A stretch of DNA of 64,000 bases from Lunularia cruciata (GCA_948567375.1 OX419761.1:47494501-47558500), one strand, 5' to 3'; shown: positions 22,161-34,503, counted from the stretch's first letter. Notes: generated from the letters alone by a model not told the origin. Translations and numbers: made by a program.

Positions 22161-22280
22161 TGCTAAAATATCAGACAATTTGTAAGATTTGCAATTTCCG
22201 GTTGTGATGACATATCTGAAAGACTCGACGAGCTTTCCTCTATCCAGACGAACGGTGATTGGTGTCTGTAGTTAGCTACC

Positions 22281-23060
22281 ATGGCGAAATTCCTTGACAC
22301 GGTTTGCAAGACCGGAATTTCACCTCTGAATGTGCAGAAATCAGCTTATGGGTCTTCTGGATGTGGAATCACCCACTCCTGTTTCTTTCGGGTGGGACAT
22401 CCCCTTGGTCCGGAAGGAGGATCAGGATATTCTCAGCAATGCCGAATTGTAAGAGTTGCTGCGGAGGGAAAGGGATTTGGAAAGGTTGCGCAGAAACCGA
22501 AGAAGACTTTTGAAAAGCCTGCTAAGGGACCCGAGGATGCAGCTGCCAATGTGTGCCCATGTGGTGGAGGAGCTGAAAAATTGCTGTACAAGGAATGCTG
22601 CGCTAGATATCATGGAGGTGTCGTTGAACCTGATGCTGGGTTACTTATGAGAGCTCGCTTCAGTGCTTATGCATTAGGAGTAGTACCATACGTGGTCAAG
22701 ACCACACATCCAGAGAATCCTGATTTTGAAGGGGTGGAGGATTTTGCTGCCGATGTCAAGGCTACCTGCGAGCGGTTGCGCTTCGTGAAGTTGGAAGTTC
22801 TGGAGTTCCAGGAGGTGTCAGATACTGAGGCATCCGTGTCGTTCATTGTTACGTATACAATTCTAAAAGGAGGTAGAGGTGAGAGGAAGTTTTTGAAGGA
22901 GAAGAGCATTTTTGTGAAAGAGAACGATCGATGGTTGTATAAGGACAGGGAAGCTTTAAGTCAAGCCTCAGAAGCTGCGTGGATGTCAACCTTGTCGAGT
23001 GCTGTCGACCCTGAGATTGCTCGGAAGGGTTTCAACAAGGGTAAGGGACCACCCCGATGA
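22281..23060 (+). CDS. SEC-C motif / YchJ-like protein, probably plastid-targeted
   Basis: An intronless 259-residue reading frame beginning ATGGCGAAATTC. Residues 1 to about 60 are Ser/Gly/Cys-rich, lack acidic residues early on, and end in CRIVRVAAEG, which looks like a chloroplast transit-peptide cleavage region. Residues 92-111 form a SEC-C zinc motif (CPCGGG...YKECCARYH, i.e. C-x-C...CC/H). Residues 118-225 match the YchJ/UPF0225 domain of the NTF2-like fold (LLMRARFSAYALG, YVVKTTHP, ASVSFIVTYTIL, FLKEKSIFVKENDRWLY). Bacterial YchJ proteins carry the same order; their biochemical role is not established. The C-terminus is basic (RKGFNKGKGPPR). The start fits: a stop lies upstream in frame and the N-terminus is presequence-like. 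It stands alone, far from other genes. Confidence 0.9.
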   Translation: MAKFLDTVCKTGISPLNVQKSAYGSSGCGITHSCFFRVGHPLGPEGGSGYSQQCRIVRVAAEGKGFGKVAQKPKKTFEKPAKGPEDAAANVCPCGGGAEKLLYKECCARYHGGVVEPDAGLLMRARFSAYALGVVPYVVKTTHPENPDFEGVEDFAADVKATCERLRFVKLEVLEFQEVSDTEASVSFIVTYTILKGGRGERKFLKEKSIFVKENDRWLYKDREALSQASEAAWMSTLSSAVDPEIARKGFNKGKGPPR

Positions 23061-24369
23061 TTTTAGTGCCGCCAATACTTTCACTCATCTGTGGAAAACC
23101 TCTACTTCCTGTTTCTTGATAGTCGAGACCACCGCATCTGCTGGAAATGGGTGCAAAGGTTTCATACGCATTGTCAAGTTGGGTCGTTGCCACACCCAAA
23201 CCCATGCTCTAACATACCCTTTTCTCATGCCATACCGTTTGTCGATGGAACCATTCTCCAACTATACCAGTTTTCAAATACTTTGTCAAATGCTCTCTGT
23301 TACCCTGTCAGGGAAACCAACTGTCGAGTTGTTGTAAGACGAATCGTAAACCACATTGAGGTTGTGCGCTGTGAATGATGACCTTAGCACAAATCATTTG
23401 AATTCTTCGTTTGTTGTTTCTTGGTACTTCATCTGGTGAACAGGAAGCACATCAAAGCCGGGTTTATCGGGTTTCAGCTCTGGTGGGGAAAATAGAGCTG
23501 CGAGGATACCTTTGAAGAGTCGGACTGGAGGAAAGTAACAATGCCTTGGAAAAACTTGGGTGAGTTGGAAAGACATGATATATGCAGTGAGAAAAGAATC
23601 GGAACACGTATCATTCTTAGCAAGTGTAGAAAACATATAGCAAACCACGTTTTTGTGTAATAAATAGTGCTACTTTGACGAATAGCAAAAAGTGCCTGCT
23701 TAAAATTTGAACAATGTGGGAACTGCCTCAGGTATGTCATGTTGAGAGTCTCAGATGGTTGTAGACAGCAGGGATATGCGTACCATCACAGACAAGACAC
23801 ATTCTTTTCGCTCAAGGTTCTCGTTCTTTTCTGCTTTAAGTGCATCAGACATCAATATGCAAGCATCACAAGTTCATAAAGTTGGAATGGAGTATCTGGG
23901 GTCTAAAGGGATGTACCCTTTCGTTAATCCACTCGTTCGTTGGTAACTTACGTACTTCATTTGAGTATCCCCTCTTCTAAGCTAGGTCCAATTCTCATTC
24001 CCGAGTCAGCTAAGCCTTGACGACACCACATCAGCAACTAGTTTGATAAAAGATTTGTTGGACCTCATTTCTTCTGTTCAATCTCTACCTTATTTGATAC
24101 GTTTGATCAAAAGACTTGTCTGCATTGCCTGCTTGAGCTCCATGGACTAGAGCGTACCTCTTGTCCAGGGCAGAGCAATCCACCGCCCAACGTCGAGTTT
24201 GGGAAATGTGAAAATATGACGGGCCACGAAACTTGGACTGTGAATCAAAGACTACCAATTCCAGACACCAAAAGCATCCGGACGACCTGCATGCAAAGAA
24301 GAACGAACAGGGATAGCTTGAAGATTACTTGAAGATGCAAGCAAGAGAACGGCGACTGCACAGCATAAC
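23061..24369. other. 3' flank of SEC-C gene and intergenic DNA
   Basis: No second gene supported. Small open stretches on both strands (e.g. 23394-23740 minus) have no recognisable domain and overlap one another in conflicting frames. The first few hundred bases are probably 3' UTR. Confidence 0.5.
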
Positions 24370-24600
24370 AAGAAGGAAGGGAAGACCCCATCAAGCCTGA
24401 CATGGACAAAACACAAGATGTAAAATGGACTAATCCCTAATAGTTTTGGTATGAGAAATCTGTTCTACTACCGCACCTAAGATTTTGGAATAGTATTGGA
24501 ATTGGAATCTGTTCTACCGCCCCATTTTACCTTTTTCATCTCTCCCTTGTACGGCTTGATGGGGTCTTCCCGTCTTTCATTTTTCCTACGCGGTCGACCG
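24370..24600. repeat. Fold-back (MITE-like) repeat, copy 1
   Basis: Imperfect terminal inverted repeats: the left arm 24,370-24,429 contains GGGAAGACCCCATCAAGCC and ends near TAAAATGG; the right arm 24,521-24,600 contains its reverse complement (GGCTTGATGGGGTCTTCCC) with CCATTTTACC. The interior repeats CCTAAGAT(T/C)TTGGAAT. The right arm recurs in inverted orientation at 39,018-39,085. No coding capacity. This looks like a small non-autonomous element. Confidence 0.65.
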
Positions 24601-24729
24601 TTTCCACCTAAGATCTTGGAATTATGCGCATCGCATGGTGTATATATTACTAGAACATATGAAGAAGCATGATCTACTCTGATTGTTCTCTTATGGATTG
24701 TACCAGTTAGTGCTCTTTGTAAAGCACAA

Positions 24730-24929
24730 ATTATCTAAGTAGATTACAAGTAGGAAAGTGATTGTGGTACCCTTCTATCTATTATGATAAATTCTCATTC
24801 ACTCACTTACAAATGTCTATTAACAAAGAGCAATGGACACATATTATCTAAATAGATTACAAGTATGAAAGTGACTACTATACCCTTCTATCTATTATGA
24901 TAAGCTCTCATGCACTCACTAACAACTGT
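24730..24929. repeat. Direct duplication of about 86 bp
   Basis: 24,730-24,815 and 24,843-24,929 share ATTATCTAA(G/A)TAGATTACAAGTA, then ACCCTTCTATCTATTATGATAA and CTCATTCACTCAC/CTCATGCACTCAC. They are separated by 27 bp. Confidence 0.85.
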
Positions 24930-25668
24930 GTAAGACACCCTATCCATCTCTCCATATAACTCAAAGGTTAGTAAAATGAAGAAGTGATCTTGTTGCATGC
25001 TTGGAGACTTTTGGTTGCTATTGCCCACCTAGAATGATGTGTCATCTATAAACACATCATCTGCTACTATGACCTGATCATTTGGACTAAATACAAGTAT
25101 GTTCTTGATGTATGCAAAGCATACCAACACTCCCTCCCAATGAGGTATCTAGTCTGTCGTGCCATTGTAAACTCTATATCTCTCATGGAAAACTATCATC
25201 TACCTCCTATAAAGACAATAAGTTATATAAACCCTAATGGATCTAGTGTAATATCACACTCATAAGTGAGGAATGGAGAGATAGATAAGTGTACTAAACC
25301 TAAGCAAACCCTCATAGAATAAGTAAGAGAGAACAAGACACTTAAGAGACCCTGTGTAATGGAGACCGGGCTCACATATGGCAAAAGGCGTGTGCTTTAA
25401 ATGCCTCTCTTTGCTAGTGTTTTATATAGTTGAGCTTTGAATGAATCCACTCTAGAAGTATTTACTTTTATAATAAAAGGATTGCTTACACTAGATTTAC
25501 TTTTTTCTAAATTTTAATAATATAATAATTAATTTCATTAATTTATTATAAAGTGAAAAGATTTTTCTACTGTGATAGAATTAGTTTCATTCCTATAGTT
25601 GTAGGTAGAACATATATTCCTAAAAATCAGAAATTAATTTTCCAATATTTTCAGAAATAATTCAATTT

Positions 25669-25670
<2 letters not shown>

Positions 25671-25712
<42 letters not shown>
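25671..25712. repeat. (TA)n microsatellite
   Basis: About 20 uninterrupted TA units in AT-rich spacer DNA. Confidence 0.95.
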
Positions 25713-25713
<1 letters not shown>

Positions 25714-25830
25714 AACACTAGATATGAAAAGCAAAGAGAATAAAACTTGAGTTTACTGAATGAATGCATAAGTATAAAGTGGTTGGCCAAGGTAAATAGA
25801 GTATAAGCACTAAGAGAATTATAATCGCCA

Positions 25831-25990
25831 TAACTTCATTAATTTCTCAAATTACCTTTTAACCTTTCTTACTATCTTTTATGAAGAACTAAACTTGTAA
25901 AGCTGATAAGTAACTTCAATAATTTCTCAGATTACCTTCTAGCCTTTCTTACTATTCTTTATGAAGAATTAAACTTGTAAAGCTAATAAC
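25831..25990. repeat. 80-bp tandem duplication
   Basis: Two units (25831-25910 and 25911-25990) begin TAACTTCA(T/A)TAATTTCTCA and end AACTTGTAAAGCT(G/A)ATAA. About ten differences by eye. No coding meaning seen. Confidence 0.85.
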
Positions 25991-27040
25991 TACATGGAGA
26001 CCAGCTCAAAGCTAATTCTTATCAAGCTTAAAGTTTCTAGCTTTTTAATAAGTCTAACTTTGTTTAAAAGCTTTTAGTATGTATATCTACTTATTGTATG
26101 CCTTGTATTACATAATATGCAAGTGCAATTCTTAAACTTGAGTTTATGATACAATAATGATATGTTATATTTATATGCTTAATATTATTATAAAACTTAA
26201 TATTATTCACATGTGCAATTATCCTTTGATTATTATAAAACAACTTAATTGCTTGCTCATTGAGAATCTATGGATATTTTTTGCTCTCTTAATTGAGAAT
26301 CAAAAAATCATAAATTGCTTCCTCAAATGTAAGTTTAAGATCAATAATTGGATTCTTTAACAAAATAGCCTCCAAAGATTACATGCTTGATGCACTTTAC
26401 TCACCTTTTCTACTTGATTATTTGTCGGTTTTGTTGATGTGGTTACCAACTTATTATGATTTCTACAAATACAATATGAGATAATACATGATTAAGAACT
26501 ATTAAATGACTTAAATAAATTATACTTTGATGAGGATATTATGTACATTTAGCTTCTCCTCTTATATCCATCACTTCTTCTTATAGCATAAGCTTGCCTC
26601 TTAGAATGCAAGTCTATGTGTATAACATAAGCTTACATAGAGTACTTCATGATCATAACATTATATATCAAACAAAATAGACATTAGTAAACCATCACTA
26701 ACCAATAATCTACTTGGTTGTCTTTCAAGCTTAAGAATTTCTACTTTTGAAAAAAAGTTTAGCCATAATACAATTGCTCTAATACAAACTACACGAGTAA
26801 GCACTGATCCAGTATATTGCAAACTACAAGTAAATCAATAAGATATGTGACAGATTCTTTACGTACCTATGAATCCTTATATAATGAGTAACTATTATTT
26901 AATTGCTTAATTGTTCACGTACTCCAACTATGTCTATCTTGTATTTTTTTGTGACTTATGATCCTTAGCTCATGGATCATAACTTAGTCACTAGAGCATA
27001 AAAGTTCATCATTAAATCATTTATGCTAAATTAGTCAAAG
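25991..27040. other. AT-rich intergenic DNA
   Basis: No gene or RNA feature supported. It lies between local duplications and the old gypsy relic that follows. Confidence 0.45.
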
Positions 27041-27272
27041 TTGTATCATAACTTTTAGCTTGGGTTTGCAAAATTTTTCTCCAAACTGAACTCCAAATAT
27101 AAGAGGTAGCAATGCACTCTCCCTTGTTAATATACTAAATTATTATCACAAAGGCTCATCATCATGCGCCATATGGATTGATGATGTGACACATAAGAAA
27201 AATATAACTAAAACACTAGTCAAAGACTTCATTCTCAATTTTTGACCAATTATGGTTAATTTCACTCATAAG

Positions 27273-27410
27273 TTACTCTTGACTTCATCTAGAGATCTAC
27301 ATCTAACTTAAATCTCAAGCTACTTTTGACTTCATCTAGAGATCTATGTCTAACTTCAATCTCAAGCTACTTTTGACTTCACCAAGAAGTCTACACTTAA
27401 CTTAATTAAT
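27273..27410. repeat. Tandem repeat, about 47 bp x 3
   Basis: Units start near 27273, 27321 and 27368, each with TACTTTTGACTTCA (or the TACTCTTGACTTCA variant) followed by a CTAACTT segment. It lies inside the left LTR-like repeat of the old element; the right repeat at 33.2 kb has only one comparable unit. Confidence 0.75.
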
Positions 27411-27599
27411 AAGTTTTCACTAACTACTTTACTAGCCAATATCCTTAACTAGATGAGACCTCTGACTTTAGTTTTGACTAACAAAAGATGATTCTAAATA
27501 TCCCTTCATTTAACTCACAATGTCTGCATGGTCTGATTGTTCAAAATCTACAATGAACAATGATGTATTAGCTAGAAGAGTTGAAGATTCCCATGTTAT

Positions 27600-28600
27600 T
27601 TCATGTTATGGAATTTTTTCTATGGGGATTGAGTATTCAATCTTAATAGTGGTAATCTTGTACTTGTCTCTTGAATATTTGGTCAATCTCAAATTCCTTA
27701 TGATCTTTATTCAATGCCGGTAAATATGGTTGATGCCTATTTATAAGTTGTAATGGATTAGGCTCATGCTTCCTCAAGAAAGATACATGAAATAAAAGAT
27801 CTTGTTTCATGTGAGATAGTAACTCTAAGCAATAAGCTACTATGCAAACTTATGTTGTGATAGTGAATAGAAATTTATTATGTGATAAATTCTCATGTGT
27901 ACACTAAAGGTAAATTATTAGTTGATAACTATGCTCAATTTCCAAATCTTGAACTCCATATCATGCTTATGGGTATTGGCTTATTTCTTTTGCCAAATTT
28001 ATGCAATGAACAACTTCTTCCTTGTGTGTGAAGTCATGATGGATCTAGGTATCAACTATTCATCTATGGAAAATTTAATGGTAGTGCCATCATGCTCTTT
28101 ATGGTAGAAAAGGATAATATAGTGGGATGTTCATCATATATGAAGTAAAAGGACATAATTTTGGTTGATGCATTGATACATTTATTGTATGATAAATCAA
28201 AAAGAGGTAGCAAAGTATCTTATGCTTGTTATTATTCCAAGGTAAATAATTCTAAAATATCTTAATAATTTGTAATTTTTCTCTATTTATCTATAATTTT
28301 GAGTGAGACAAGCAATAAACATGATTAACTTCAGTTTAAAATTTTCAAATAAAGGTCTCCACAACATACTTTTAAATTGAGTTCCTTTATTTATGATAAA
28401 TACTCTAAAAGGGCCATGTGAAACTATATCATCCATATGGATATAAGCTAACTCTAAGGCATTAACATCCTTAGTTATAGGCATAATATGATCATCTTAC
28501 TAATTTTATTTGCAAAGACAAGTAAAGATCAAAGCTATTAGATGTACAAAGTAACTCACAAACTAGGTCAATGGTTATATGTTCTAATTGTTGTCAAGGA
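27600..28600 (-). pseudogene. Integrase relic of the old gypsy element
   Basis: Minus-strand fragments in several frames. Near 28,560 EHITIDLVCELL...SFD matches the integrase core start, with the first catalytic Asp. At 28287-28484 there is HGPFRVFIINKGTQFKSMLWRPLFENF, where the second catalytic Asp, in (D/N)RGTQF, has become Asn. At 27,640-27,790 LLFHVSFLRKHEPNPLQL and then EFEIDQIFKRQVQDYHY match the end of the integrase C-terminal domain and the first strand of a chromodomain. Relic only. Confidence 0.7.
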
Positions 28601-28869
28601 TGTAAAAACTACCTCGATACAAAAATTGCAGTATTTTGGTTAGTAATAGGCCATTCTTATGAGTATACATTTCAAAAATGGTTAGATACAAATAAAATGT
28701 AACAAAATTAATCCATTATTACTTCATATTTAATCTCTTGGGTAAAGACTACACCCAAAAGGGAGCAAAGTCAACAAGAAGGCTCAATGCAAAAAAGAAC
28801 AACCAATATGACAAAGAATAATCATCATAATTTTTAAGAGTGGGGTGTTAGTCCAAAGGTATTCCTTTC

Positions 28870-29970
28870 CTTGTGGAAGGTACTCCAAGATTTATACTTT
28901 TATATCACTCTAAAGCATCAATCACTCCAAAAACATTGTTTAACTTCCTTACAAAGACTATTCTATCTCTCTTATTTGGAGGGTATGCTTTTTGGGTCAA
29001 TTAGCTTTCACTACAAGGATGTAATTTCATACGAGATGGTAGAAAATCAGACCAATCAACATTATAGAACTACTTCATCCCATCATGTCATTGACATTTT
29101 GATTGAGAAATAAACCAAGGATTAAACATACAAGGAAGAATTTTGTCACTACAAAGACATGCTACCATGGTCTGAAGACTAAATCACTTGCACAAGGAAT
29201 TGAGAGAAATGATGAAGAGCAATGTTCTTTCACTTATTCACCTTGTAGGAACTACCCACTTAGCACTTTGAGATGCTTGCTTAAGTAGCAAGGTGACTTG
29301 AAAGCTACAAGAAAACTATCAGTTATTGCTTAACCTCATATCTTCCAAACCAAACTAAGGCTTTAAAATCCACTACCCCACTACTACAAGTATTGCCACT
29401 ACATATGTTGAATGTCATCATCCCACTACAATGATATGACAATCACAATCATCACATCCTTCTTCTCTACTAATTCTTGGGGTTTGAGATCATACATTGT
29501 GACATCAAAGCATTGCTCAATGTCCAACAAAGTGAATCTCAAACTCTGTCTAATTTGATTGAACTCATGCTCTAGTCTAATGTGTAATCTATGGCTACCA
29601 ATTCTAATGCTTCATTGGATAAGAGCTTATGAAACTTTTTTGAATAATTTACAATTCTTGGATATCTCCTTGCATTATATATAACTTGGTAAAATCTCAA
29701 AGAACATGCATCATCATTGTACAAAGTTGTCTTAACTTTTGCTATTTTGTCTTCCTATAGACTACTTCACTAATAGTTACACTAATAGTTATACCATGAT
29801 CTCTTCTTTTCTCTATCTAGTGATTGTTGGCCCTTCGTCAATTGCAAAATTGGTCAATGAAATCACCCTAAGGTGCACAATCTCAATCTCTAAAGAGATA
29901 CAAGTTAGTTCTTCCTTCAAGCATTGCATATCCTTTGTCCAAATTGTCAATGTTGATATATTGCTCATTA
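28870..29970. other. Interior of old gypsy element, unassigned
   Basis: No clear domain could be named here. A minus-strand open stretch around 29,470-29,590 (EHEFNQIRQSLRFTL, YDLKPQELVEK) has gag-like amphipathic character, but no diagnostic motif is visible. RT and RNase H of the old element were not found. Confidence 0.35.
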
Positions 29971-29972
29971 AT

Positions 29973-30712
29973 TGTAATACCGATAGCTAGACACATGATC
30001 TAGAGATTGAATTTGGTTTGGTAGCATATGTAAGGATGTTATACATGAGGGACTAAGTAGATAAGCTAGAGGTATCACCAAAAGATTACTTCTACTAAGA
30101 GGCCAAAAACCAAAACATGCTTGGAAACTTTAGAATCAATACCTATGCATACGATCTAGAGGTGAAACTTTGAGTGGTGACATATGGAAGGATGTTACAC
30201 ATGATGGAGAACATAGATCAGATAGAGGTATCACCAAAATAGCACTTCTACTAGTAGGGTAAAAGCCGAAAATAGGCTAAAAACTTTAAAGCTATTTTTG
30301 GAGGCCTAAACGGATGAATTAGACCTCAAAGATGGACACCTTCTCTTTAGAAGATAAAGGCATGCCTTCTCTTTCCCATGATTTTCCTTGTCAAGAGATT
30401 TCCAATGGCACCTTACCCATGAAATTTTGAGCTTCCTACAAGAAGATTCCCTAAAGATTCCATTTGGTCAAACCCATTTGACCAGCTAGATAGGACAAGG
30501 ACTGACATGTCACCCGTCCAAACAACCAATCCAAGGATGGAGCTTGCTGACAGGTCACCAATCCACATATCTGATCCAAGGGTGGAGCTTCCTTGGAAGT
30601 GATCCTCTTTGCTATATTATAAAGAGAAGGTGCTCCTTTTGGGCATTGGAGGATTGAGTGTGAAATCTATGTTTTCTCTCTTGAAGAGTTCTCTTGTACT
30701 TGGAGTATTACA
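29973..30712 (+). repeat. Solo LTR of the copy A family
   Basis: 740 bp, TG...CA, the reverse complement of the LTRs at 4939, 10799, 56283 and 62419, but clearly diverged. It is flanked by a perfect 5-bp duplication TTAAT (29968-29972 and 30713-30717). No primer site, polypurine tract or coding sequence adjoins it, so the rest of the element was probably removed by recombination between its two LTRs. Its orientation is opposite to copies A and B. Confidence 0.93.
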
Positions 30713-30768
30713 TTAATACAAATATTGGTATTGTTTGGTACTCCATAAGGGAAGCTTAGTATTTCTCC

Positions 30769-31056
30769 TTATGCTCTTGCAGCCATTGATATTTCAAAAC
30801 TTGCTCCTTCACTGTTGCTTATAGTTCCAAATGCTTCACCTTTGCTTCCACCTTGTCTTGTACTACAGATTGATGAAATGCTACCAATGAGCTCTCCAAA
30901 TTCCTTGATCTTCAAGTCTTTAGCACTCTTTGTCTTTGCCCAAGCAAGAGTCTCTTCCTTCAATGCCTTGATCTCTTTTTGCAATGCTAACTCCCTCTTT
31001 TTGTGCAGGTGTTCCTCACTATTGAGGTGCACTATTTTGTTCTTATAGAAGTCCAC
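30769..31056 (-). pseudogene. Coiled-coil, gag-like fragment
   Basis: A 95-residue minus-strand open stretch with a heptad-like charged region (NSEEHLHKKRELALQKEIKA, EFGELIGSISSI) followed by a Gly/Ser-rich tail. It has no zinc knuckle. Position within the old minus-strand gypsy element and composition suggest part of gag; I cannot assign it more firmly. A solo LTR lies 57 bp downstream. Confidence 0.35.
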
Positions 31057-31059
31057 TAA

Positions 31060-32960
31060 TGCAAGTTGATAGTGAATTTGTTGTGTAAAATCCTTACCAA
31101 TGACTTGCTTTTCATGTAAATTAATTTCTTGTCATGTTAATTAATTAATTGCTTGTCATGTTGTGGGTTTTCCATCATATACTGCTGTTTGTGAGGCAAT
31201 GCAAATTTTTGATGCAGTATTCAAGTGGTCAATTAGAATGAGCTTCTTAATATACATAAAGTTTATGAGATAATTTTTGTAAAGTCCTGAACTACTTACA
31301 AAGATATTCTTTCAAGTGAGAAGTTAGTAAGGTCAAGTTAGCAGTCATCCTTCTTGTATCCAATGATAAAGAAAATCAAACTCAACCATTGTTGCATTGC
31401 CTCCACGCAAAATTTCAAGCAATTGAAATTGACTTTGTATTGGTGCCCAACACTCTTTGAGACCTTTTGAAGCATCCACATTATTTGTCATTGCTTCTTA
31501 AAATTGAGGTTCTTCTTGGATACTCTTCAAAGCCTTTTGAAGTATCTACATTATTCACCATTACTTCATAGAAATGTGGTCTTTATAGATCATACTTTTT
31601 GAAGCCTTTGAAGCATCTCCATTATTCATCATTGCTTCATTGAATTGTGGTTCTTCATGGATAGCTTAGAGAATTGATAGTTAGATGCTTGCATCTTTAA
31701 AATGAAATATAGATGATCACAATGAGTTTTAAGAATGCCCAATATGAGAAGAATACATAATATAGTCCAAATAGAGGTATCCATAAAAAGAAACATCTAA
31801 TAATAAAATGTTTTTGGTTTAGAGTGAGAAGACTAACTTAATATTCAAAAGAATTTTATAGGAATTTTCTTCTTAAGCTGGTACTATTAAGCTAATTCAA
31901 TCTAATGAAGAGAGACCCATAGTACTTTAAATGTTTGTATTGCTACACACATACAATAACAAGGTTTGAAGAATTTTCACAAATTATCTGATATCAATGC
32001 AAGCAAGCTCATGCAATAATATTGAAGTTCATCATTGGACTTGCTTGATGATACATGCTCGCACAATTTTTTGAGAAATGCAATTTGCATATTAGACCCC
32101 ACTTGTATTGAGCATGATGCAAGTTTATACATCATATGCAAAAAGCACTTTTAGCACAGTTTATCACTTTTATCATAGTAAATCAATTGCTTGTGCTAGC
32201 TTAACTCTCTTGTGTAGCTATTTCCATCTACTTCATTTGTTTGAAGTACGAAAACATGATAAGCATAACTATTATGCCTTTGTGTAAATCCCAAACACTA
32301 CTAAAGGTACTATCAAAGGTAAATGTGGATTAAGAGTCTCCTACTACTTCTCTTTACTTAAAAATTTAACAATCCAATTCTTCCATGCTAATTTTGACAT
32401 ATATTGATAGTAGATATAAACTTGAGTGTTGAAATTTACAATTAGCCTATACTCAAAATCATGGCCCATAATAGAATTGTAAATAGTACAATCCTATTGA
32501 CCAACATAAGTAGCCATTAGAAGCACCACTTAGTTGGGAGACTCCGTTACTCTTTCCATGTAATTCATGTTGAATATGCTCACCAAATATTGTCTCAAAA
32601 TCTTGCCAAAAACTAAATTGCAATATGAAGAGTGTTTAGGAGAAAGAAGTAGTTAATAAGAAACACTCCTTTGTTATTCATTTAGTTTATTTTCTTATAT
32701 CTCCTATCTACTCATACGGTAGAGTCAAAATCTCACCTAACATTTCACTTACTCTATGATATAATTACTCTATCTCACCTTCCATCTTGCTCTACTTCTT
32801 GTCAATAGCCAATGCTAACCTATCTAGCAAGTCTCTCGAGGTATATCATTTCCTTGCTCTCCAACAAGAGTTGATCCACTCTCATAAAAAAGTATTTTGG
32901 TCTTGGATATTTAAAATATATATTCTTGTCTTGGATATTACTATAGTTGGTCACATATAA
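31060..32960. other. AT-rich interior and leader of old element
   Basis: About 1.9 kb with no clear coding feature. Short imperfect repeats occur around 31,440-31,640 (GAAGCAT(C)CACATTATT..., CATTGCTTC, GTGGTTCTTC) in roughly 85-bp spacing, suggesting decayed local duplication. Confidence 0.4.
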
Positions 32961-33921
32961 TGACTATTATAACTTGCATGCACTTTAAGACTTCTCCAAA
33001 ATGAAATCCAATGGTAAGATGCACTTAAGTTTCACTATGTCTTCTTTTTATACCAACCACTACCATAAGGCCAATCATAATCTCTCACATGAATTGATGA
33101 TATGACATATAAGAAAAACACAACTAAAATACTAGTAACAAACATCTTGTGCAATTCTCGACCAACTACACTTAAAATCACTCATGAATTATTCTTGCTT
33201 ATATCAAGAAATTGACATTTAGCTTCTATCATAAGTTAATTTTGACTTCACCTACAAGTTTTCACCAGCTACTTTCCTAGTCAAGAAACTCCAACCACTT
33301 TACTAACCAATATCCTTCACCATATGAGACAACCAACTTTAGTTTAGCCAATGGTCTTATAACCACTCAATAGGAAGCCTAAATATTTTGACCTTTATAA
33401 TAAAGGTCAAAATCTAAGGTACATCTCTTGGACGCTCATTATACCTTAGGTTGGAAGTTAGTTACTAACACTCTAATGTACCTCACATCTTTGGAGCAAC
33501 TCTTCTAGTTATAAAGGTTAAATTTGATTCAAAGCCAACATTAGGTTCACTACTCCTCATATATAAATTTTGATTTCTTTGAATCTACCTTTCTTTTGGT
33601 CTCTCAAAATTATAACCAACACAAAAATTTGAAATTGATGCTTTAATACCTCTTTAATTACGAACCTGGATCAAACTTGGTCTCATTACAAATCTTTTAT
33701 CAAGTGCTCTCTCTTTGGACATTAATGATCTAACTATGACCTAAACATACTTATATCTTGTTCTTTAATCATAGGACTCAAGTTTAAGTTTTAGGAAAAT
33801 AACACTTAGTTTGGATATGAACTCACAAGAATCACTCTATATACATTTTCTTGTATTGATCTTGATATTTTAGAAGATATTTAAATAAATCTTTCCAAAA
33901 GTATAAAGATGACACCCAAAA

Positions 33922-33945
33922 TACACACACACACACACACATGCA

Positions 33946-33994
<49 letters not shown>
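33922..33994. repeat. (AC)n then (AT)n microsatellite
   Basis: About 9-10 AC units followed by about 23 AT units, immediately before unit 1 of a 224-bp duplication. Confidence 0.95.
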
Positions 33995-33997
<3 letters not shown>

Positions 33998-34226
33998 CTT
34001 TAAACATAAAATATACTACCTAACTCAACAATTGGCACAATGTTTTTCCTTTGACCAATGGCACTATTTACCATAACTCTACTCTTGGTTTGATTAGAAT
34101 TGTCTCCATCAACACTCTCAAACAATGATAAGATAATGATACAAATTGTTATATTGTACAGTTATATTCCAAAACATATAGGTCCTCTTGTGTTTTGCAT
34201 TCAACTTGAGATATGCAATCATATTA

Positions 34227-34282
<56 letters not shown>

Positions 34283-34503
34283 CTTTAAACATAAAATATA
34301 CTACCTAAGTCAACAATTGGCACAATGTGTTTCCTTTGACCAATGGCACTATTTACCATTACCCTACTCTTGGTTTGATTATAATTGTTTCCATCAATAC
34401 TCTCAAACAATGATAAGATAATGATACAAATCCTTATATTGTACAGTTATATTCCAAAACATATAGGTCCTCTTGTGTTTTGCATTCAACTTGAGATATG
34501 CAA
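33995..34503. repeat. 224-bp direct duplication separated by (TA)n
   Basis: Unit 1 33995-34218 and unit 2 34280-34503 both run from AAGCTTTAAACATAAAATAT to CAACTTGAGATATGCAA and differ at only about eight positions by eye. Between them lies a (TA)n tract (about 34,228-34,279), and another precedes unit 1. The shared TA tracts suggest duplication by slippage or unequal exchange. Confidence 0.92.

Larger units (their letters stand above)
27040..33400 (-). mobile_element. Ancient, heavily decayed chromodomain gypsy element
   Basis: Two diverged direct repeats (about 27,060-27,505 and 32,970-33,390) share ordered landmarks such as TGATGAT(G/A)TGACA(C/T)ATAAGAAAAA, ACTAAAA(C/T)ACTAGT and CCAATATCCTT(A/C)AC, and look like old LTRs. 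Between them the minus strand carries integrase and pre-chromodomain relics next to the left repeat and a coiled-coil, gag-like ORF towards the right repeat, the order expected for a minus-strand element. A solo LTR of the copy A family was inserted into it later. Boundaries are approximate and the reading frames are saturated with stops. Confidence 0.5.

Noticed and set aside
34100-34421. Tyr/Ile repeat proteins predicted across the TA tract
   Set aside because: They are direct translations of the (TA)n microsatellite.
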